Positions 39,956 through 44,454 of a stretch of DNA of 44,454 nucleotides are shown in pieces. Source of the DNA: Comamonadaceae bacterium. Its GTDB lineage: Bacteria; Pseudomonadota; Gammaproteobacteria; Burkholderiales; Burkholderiaceae_C. Numbering within the stretch: the stretch's first letter is position 1; each line of letters opens with the position of its first letter. The stretch is taken from positions 1 through 44,454 of the forward strand of contig QYPX01000236.1 of NCBI GenBank assembly GCA_007280205.1, given 5' to 3'. A program made the translations under genes and the position numbers. Under the pieces are notes generated by a model. The model was not told where the DNA came from. It made no database searches and saw only the letters and a list, made by a program, of their open reading frames with translations.

Positions 39956-41337
39956 GTGAATTTCAAACGACCCGATTGGGCGACATCACCACAAAAGTAG
40001 GCAGTGGTTCAACACCGCGTGGTGGCGAATCGGCCTACCAAAGTGAAGGCATACCGCTGATTCGCTCAATGAATGTTCACTTTGACGGTTTTCGTCGCGA
40101 TGGACTGGCCTTCTTGAATGCGGCGCAAGCCGCAGCGCTGAAGAATGTTGAAGTGAGGGCGAACGATGTTCTTCTGAATATTACGGGGGCTTCGATTGGT
40201 CGTGTTACTTCCGCGCCGACTGAAATGGATGGCGCCCGCGTTAATCAGCATGTTTGTATTATTCGGCCAGATGATCGCCTAGAGAGTTCCTTCCTTCGCT
40301 GGTTTTTGGCATCCCCATCGCAACAGCGCCTCATCAACGGCATTGAGTCTGGTGCGACCCGTCAAGCCTTAACCAAAGAAAAGATTCTGGACTTCGAGAT
40401 TCCTTTGCCGGCGGTTGATCAGCAACGCGAAATCGTCGCCGAACTCGAAAAGCAGTTCTCCCGCCTCGACGAAGCCGTCGCCAACCTCCAGCGCGTCAAG
40501 GCCAACCTCAAACGCTACAAAGCCTCCGTCCTCAAAGACGCCGTGGAAGGCCGCCTCGTCCCCACCGAAGCTGAACTAGCCCGCCGCGAAGGCTGCAGCT
40601 TCGAAACCGGCGAGCAGCTTTTGCAGCGGATTCTTGAGACGCGGTGCATCAGTTGGATAGGGCGAGGAAAGTTCAAGACACCTGACGCACTGGAAACAAT
40701 GGGGCTGTTGGAATTGCCAAGCGGCTGGGCGTGGACCAGCGTTGAACAAATCGCTGAAGTAATCAGCGGCTTGACCAAGAACCCGACCCGTGAATCCCTG
40801 CCATTGAAGTTGCCATATTTGCGCGTGGCGAATGTCTATGCAAACGAGCTTCGCCTTGATGACATGGCCGAAATTGGGGTGGCCGACAACGAGTTGCAGA
40901 AGCTAATGGTCCTAAAGAACGACCTGCTTGTTGTCGAGGGAAATGGCAGCCCGGATCAAATTGGTCGGGTTGCGAAGTGGGACGGCTCCATTTCGCCGTG
41001 CGTCCATCAGAATCATTTGATCAAAGTACGAGCGGTAATCGCAGAGCCAGACTGGATGCTCAATTGGCTCATTTCTCCTGGCGGGCGGAAGCAAATTGAA
41101 TTGGTTTCAAGCTCCACCACTGGACTTCATACATTGAGTAGCGGCAAGGTCGGCCATTTGCCAGTGCCGCTTCCGCCAGTGGCAGAGCAGCAACGCATCG
41201 TTTCAGAAGTTGATCGACGCCTGTCACTCATTCGCAGAGTTGAGACCGAAGTCGATACCAACCTCAAGCGAGCGGAGCGATTGCGGGCGGCAACGCTACA
41301 GAAATCTTTCGGTGTAGGACGATTAGGGGGAGATTGA
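39952..41337 (+). CDS. hsdS: Type I restriction-modification specificity subunit
   Basis: The 461-residue protein has two target recognition domains (about 5-150 and 255-400), each followed by a conserved helical spacer: QQREIVAELEKQFSRLDEAV then LKRYKASVLKDAVEGRL, and EQQRIVSEVDRRLSLIRRVE then LKRAERLRAATLQKSF. It sets the bipartite DNA target for restriction and methylation. The start is GTG at 39952, overlapping the hsdR stop. The recognition domains are visibly richer in A+T than hsdR, as usual for exchanged specificity domains. Its stop overlaps the next start by one base (TGATG). Confidence 0.94.
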   Translation: MSEFQTTRLGDITTKVGSGSTPRGGESAYQSEGIPLIRSMNVHFDGFRRDGLAFLNAAQAAALKNVEVRANDVLLNITGASIGRVTSAPTEMDGARVNQHVCIIRPDDRLESSFLRWFLASPSQQRLINGIESGATRQALTKEKILDFEIPLPAVDQQREIVAELEKQFSRLDEAVANLQRVKANLKRYKASVLKDAVEGRLVPTEAELARREGCSFETGEQLLQRILETRCISWIGRGKFKTPDALETMGLLELPSGWAWTSVEQIAEVISGLTKNPTRESLPLKLPYLRVANVYANELRLDDMAEIGVADNELQKLMVLKNDLLVVEGNGSPDQIGRVAKWDGSISPCVHQNHLIKVRAVIAEPDWMLNWLISPGGRKQIELVSSSTTGLHTLSSGKVGHLPVPLPPVAEQQRIVSEVDRRLSLIRRVETEVDTNLKRAERLRAATLQKSFGVGRLGGD

Positions 41338-42170
41338 TGAAAAACCCGGCCACGTTGTCTGAGCTTCGAAACCACCTTTGCCAGGTGGCCGAAAAACGAT
41401 GGTTATGGTCGCTTTACCTTGCTGCGATTGCCCTCTTTGTCGCAGTGGGAGCGGCGTTCAGTCAGCAACTCTGGGTCGGTGGAACTGCTGGGCTTGTTGG
41501 TGTCATACTGCCTTTGGCGGTCGCATGGCTTCGAGAGACTGCTTCTGGCGAACTATTGCAGTGCGACAAATGCCGCAGGCTAATTCTCTATGCCGACGGT
41601 CTTGGCCACGACATCCCTGCTTCACAATTGCTTGGTGTGCGGGCTTGGGGGCTGGGCGCAAGTCTAGGACCAGCGCCCTTTACGCCCCCCTACTACGCGT
41701 CAAAGCTACCGGTTGGTCCGCGCCGTCTCGCTGACATCATCACGGAGTCCGCATTCTTTACGCGCGCCCTGGCTGGCAAAGTTCAGTTCGTACTTTGGAT
41801 CGTTGTTGGTGTCGGCGTTGTTGCCGCAGTGTCTGCATTGCTACTTAGTGACTTTGCAAAGGGCAGCTCTTCGGACTCCGTTCTAGCTGTCGCAAAGTCC
41901 ATCGGACTTTTTGTTGCTTTTCTCATCTCTGGCGATACAGCTCTCCTTGCAAAGAAATACGGTGACCTTGAAAGAGCGGCGCATCTCACCTTCGACCGTT
42001 GTGCCAGGCTTCGAGACGAAGCGGCGCCTTCATCAGAAGACGTCCGCGCTGTGGCAGAAGACTACGGTGTTGCACTACTGCAATGCCCGCCAATTCCGTC
42101 TCGGCTTTACTTGCTATATCGGGACTCACTCAACGACCTGTATCGCGACTCTCACGATTGGGTGGCCTGA
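41337..42170 (+). CDS. Four-transmembrane protein, probable S-4TM CBASS effector
   Basis: The 277-residue protein has four hydrophobic helices in two pairs: about 23-42, 46-65, 150-170 and 184-204. A cytosolic loop with CDKCRR (76-81) and a conserved-looking YYASKLPVGPRRLADIITES (119-138) lies between the pairs. The C-terminal cytosolic tail ends with IPSRLYLLYRDSLNDLYRD. A four-helix protein next to a CD-NTase fits the S-4TM family of predicted pore-forming CBASS effectors, which would permeabilise the inner membrane when the nucleotide signal binds. The ATG at 41337 (after a TTG) overlaps the hsdS stop; the gene abuts the CD-NTase directly. Confidence 0.65.
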   Translation: MKNPATLSELRNHLCQVAEKRWLWSLYLAAIALFVAVGAAFSQQLWVGGTAGLVGVILPLAVAWLRETASGELLQCDKCRRLILYADGLGHDIPASQLLGVRAWGLGASLGPAPFTPPYYASKLPVGPRRLADIITESAFFTRALAGKVQFVLWIVVGVGVVAAVSALLLSDFAKGSSSDSVLAVAKSIGLFVAFLISGDTALLAKKYGDLERAAHLTFDRCARLRDEAAPSSEDVRAVAEDYGVALLQCPPIPSRLYLLYRDSLNDLYRDSHDWVA

Positions 42171-43052
42171 ATGCGGTCCCAAGTTAATCCGCAGGTAAAC
42201 ATGCTTGCATTGGCGGCTCGCCTTCAACCGCAGCCAGTTGAGTTGCAATCAGCACGGCTGCACCGAACTAGCGCGCGAGCAAGATTAGAAAAGTCGTTTG
42301 ATATCAGCGGCATCGTGCATATCGGAAGTCACGCGCGCGGAACAGCCGTGCGTTGGTTCAGTGATCTTGACATGCTGGTTGTACTGAGAAGAAATGAAGC
42401 AAAGTGGGGCGGAGACATGGTCTCTTCCTACACGGTACTCGGGCGGGTGATCGATGAGTTGCAGGCACGTTTTGCAAGTACCAAAATTGGTCGGGATGGT
42501 CAAGCTGCCGTTGTTGCTTTCGCAGCCGGCCAGCAGAGTCTGGATGTTGTCCCAGCCATTTTTCAACGCTTTGAAAGTATGCGCCCTGTATATCTCATTC
42601 CTGATGGCGCAGGTGGTTGGTTGGAAACCGGCCCGCAGATTCATGATCGCTATTTTGCAGCGGCTGATGTTCAGAGCGGCGGCAAGCTAAAGAAGCTTTC
42701 TCAACTCATGAAGTGGTGGAAGTACAGCCGAGAAAAACCGATCCCAATGCAGACGTTTCACCTGGACGTGCTTCTTGCAAACAGTGGCATTGCCGTCGGC
42801 GTCAAACCGTACACCCACTGCGTTTATCAAGCGTTCAAATTGCTCGCAGACAGAGAGTGTCGCGGCCTACGTGATCCATGCCAGATCGCTGGGACCATAT
42901 ATGCCGCGCACACTACGCCGCAATGGGAAATCTTGGACAACGCCGTGAAATACGCCTTGGAACATTCAACAGCGGCACTTGCAGCGGAGGCGGTTAGGAA
43001 TTTTCCTGAGGCTAACCGTCAATGGAATATTGTCTTTAACGGTGAATTTTGA
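42171..43052 (+). CDS. CD-NTase (SMODS-type cGAS/DncV-like nucleotidyltransferase) of CBASS
   Basis: The 293-residue protein has the CD-NTase signature IGSHARGTAVRWFSDLDMLV, with Gly52-Ser53, catalytic Asp65 and Asp67, and a third Asp125 in SLDVVPAIF. On infection such enzymes make cyclic di- or trinucleotides that switch on a partner effector. The C-terminal helical half (KKLSQLMKWWKYSREKP, VYQAFKLLAD) is typical of SMODS-family members. The ATG follows the effector stop with no gap. No Cap2/Cap3 (E1/E2, JAB) or HORMA/TRIP13 genes are present, so this would be a minimal, type I CBASS. Confidence 0.85.
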   Translation: MRSQVNPQVNMLALAARLQPQPVELQSARLHRTSARARLEKSFDISGIVHIGSHARGTAVRWFSDLDMLVVLRRNEAKWGGDMVSSYTVLGRVIDELQARFASTKIGRDGQAAVVAFAAGQQSLDVVPAIFQRFESMRPVYLIPDGAGGWLETGPQIHDRYFAAADVQSGGKLKKLSQLMKWWKYSREKPIPMQTFHLDVLLANSGIAVGVKPYTHCVYQAFKLLADRECRGLRDPCQIAGTIYAAHTTPQWEILDNAVKYALEHSTAALAAEAVRNFPEANRQWNIVFNGEF

Positions 43053-43074
43053 GTCTGAATATCAGAGGTAATAG

Positions 43075-44346
43075 ATGAAATCCGATCCCTTTACTGTCCA
43101 GCAAATTTTCCAAGATCGTCGCCAGTACCGTGTGCCGTTTTACCAGCGAGCATATGTCTGGACAAGAGGCAATCAATGGGAGCGCCTCTGGGAGGATATT
43201 CGAGACAAGGCGGATGCGCTTTTGCAGGGTGATGACCCTGTTGCCCATTTCATGGGAGCGGTCGTTTTGGAGCAGCAGCAGAAACCCGGACTGCTTGGTG
43301 TAGAGCGACTGCATATCATTGACGGCCAGCAACGGTTGACGACACTCCAATACGTGTTGACCGCGCTTCAACATGTTCTGCGTCAACTTGCCCAGCCTGG
43401 GCTGCTCCCATTGGTGGATGGTTGTTTGGTGAATGGTAATCCAGACACCATGGAAGAGAAGGAGGTCGAGCGCTTTAAGTTGTGGCCCACTTTTCGGGAT
43501 CGAGATCAGTTTGTCAGCGGCATGACCGCGACCACGATGGAGGATTTGCGTACCCGCTTTCCAGAAAGCTTTACGCAGGCAAAACGACTCAAGATGATCG
43601 GCGTCAGACACCCGCCGACGCTGGAGGCCATCATCTATTTCCGTGATGTGATGTTCGAATGGGCCAACGACACTAAGGACTTCGATTTGCCGAGCCGGGT
43701 CATGGCGCTAGCCAAGGCGGTACTGACGAAACTAAAAATGGTCTGTATCTTGCTGGACAAAGAAGACGATGCTCAAGTCATCTTTGAGACTCTCAACGGT
43801 CATGGCGCTGAGCTGCATGCTACGGATCTGATTCGCAATTTCATCTTCATGCGGGCTGGCAACGACGCTGTCGATTTGTATAAAAACGTCTGGAGCCAAT
43901 TCGAAACCACCCTTTGGTCGGAGAAGCAATCCCGTGGCCGTCTGAATCGCCCACGGCTCGAATGGTTTGTGCAGTCGGCCGTACAGGCTGAAACGGCTGA
44001 GGAGATAGACATTGGCCGCCTGTATGCTGGTTACCGCCGCTTTGTGGATGCGGACGCCAAGCTTCATGGTGCCGCACCACAGTTGGCACTACTTAACCGC
44101 TACGGTGAGCACTACAAGGCATTGGTTACAGGTAAGGGAAATGAACCGATTGCAGTGTTTGGCAGACGTATATCGCCTTGGGATGCGTCAACGGTGCACC
44201 CGGTATCTTTACGGGTTGCGGCATCCGAGCTAAGTGCGGATGCGCAGAACGAAATTTTCGGGTGCATTGAGTCTTATTTTGTGCGGCGTGCTATCTGCGG
44301 GCTTTCCCGAAAGAACGTAAGCGCTCCACGAACCCCAGACTTGTAA
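43075..44346 (+). pseudogene. DUF262 (GmrSD/BrxU-like) protein, truncated by an insertion sequence
   Basis: The open frame encodes 423 residues, of which about 414 are native. The N-terminal DUF262 ParB-like NTPase signature is intact: VPFYQRAYVW and IIDGQQRLTTLQ (DGQQR), then FETLNGHGAELHATDLIRNF. The native frame is cut after CGLSRKN, in a conserved segment of the family, and the last nine residues come from the insertion element. The C-terminal part, where a DUF1524 HNH nuclease domain normally sits, is missing here. These proteins restrict modified DNA. It follows the CD-NTase by 22 bases with GAGG before the ATG. Confidence 0.85.
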
Positions 44347-44454
44347 ACCAAATCTGAACCCGCCATGCTGGCCCATCTAACTTCAGATGGAAAAACGAGC
44401 ATGACGATGACAACAAAGCAATACTGGAGCCGCCACGTCGCGGCAGTCAAAGCC
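44317..44454 (+). mobile_element. Left end of an IS66-family insertion sequence (runs off the window)
   Basis: The element begins GTAAGCGCTCCACGAACCCC, with the 5' GTAA end typical of IS66-family inverted repeats, exactly where the DUF262 reading frame leaves its family pattern. A tnpA-like frame starts at 44401. IS66 elements make 8-bp target duplications, so GAAAGAAC (44309-44316) is predicted to recur beyond the right end, which is outside the window. Confidence 0.8.
44401..44454 (+). CDS. tnpA: IS66-family accessory protein TnpA (partial, 5' end)
   Basis: The visible 18 residues MTMTTKQYWSRHVAAVKA match the start of IS66 TnpA proteins, small helix-turn-helix-like proteins needed with TnpB and TnpC for transposition. 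The frame stays open to the window end. An earlier ATG at 44387 is out of frame. The ribosome site is weak. Confidence 0.75.
   Translation, partial: MTMTTKQYWSRHVAAVKA

Overview
The window looks like chromosomal DNA of a betaproteobacterium, most likely Burkholderiales and close to Comamonadaceae (Rhodoferax/Polaromonas-like). I infer this from the protein sequences, the high G+C, the pyruvate dehydrogenase operon whose E3 carries its own lipoyl domain, and the many short palindromic intergenic repeats. No species was computed.

Layout. 1-5649 is housekeeping: repeat-rich intergenic DNA, pyrD, rpiA, a secreted DUF4124-glutaredoxin protein, the oligopeptidase prlC and folD. 5788-8975 is a FixJ-type response regulator and a membrane PAS histidine kinase, divergent from the pyruvate dehydrogenase operon aceE-aceF-lpdA (9140-15349). 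15350-23827 is accessory DNA. It starts with two abutting 21-bp palindromes, then a class II Fic AMPylase gene that overlaps a complete four-gene Wadjet-like SMC anti-plasmid operon (jetA-jetB-jetC-jetD). It ends in scrambled remnants of a second lpdA-like gene that surround an oppositely oriented nucleotidyltransferase/small-protein pair. 23828-26576 holds a YdcH-like small protein and a two-subunit indolepyruvate ferredoxin oxidoreductase (iorAB). 26590-35978 is a full glycogen operon on the minus strand (glgB-glgX-glgC-glgA-glgP), with a secreted alpha/beta hydrolase upstream.

37094 to the end is a second defence island on the plus strand: type I restriction hsdR and hsdS (no hsdM in the window), a four-transmembrane protein and a CD-NTase that together look like a minimal CBASS, and a DUF262 (GmrSD-like) gene cut by the left end of an IS66-family insertion sequence that runs off the window. 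Start/stop junctions from hsdR to the CD-NTase touch or overlap, so CBASS is probably co-transcribed with the restriction genes.

The points most worth following are the Fic-Wadjet operon and its operator-like palindromes, CBASS embedded in an hsd operon, the overlapping nucleotidyltransferase/76-residue protein pair, and one REP-like palindrome that occurs twice inside hsdR in two different reading frames. All family assignments come from reading motifs by eye; no database search was run.
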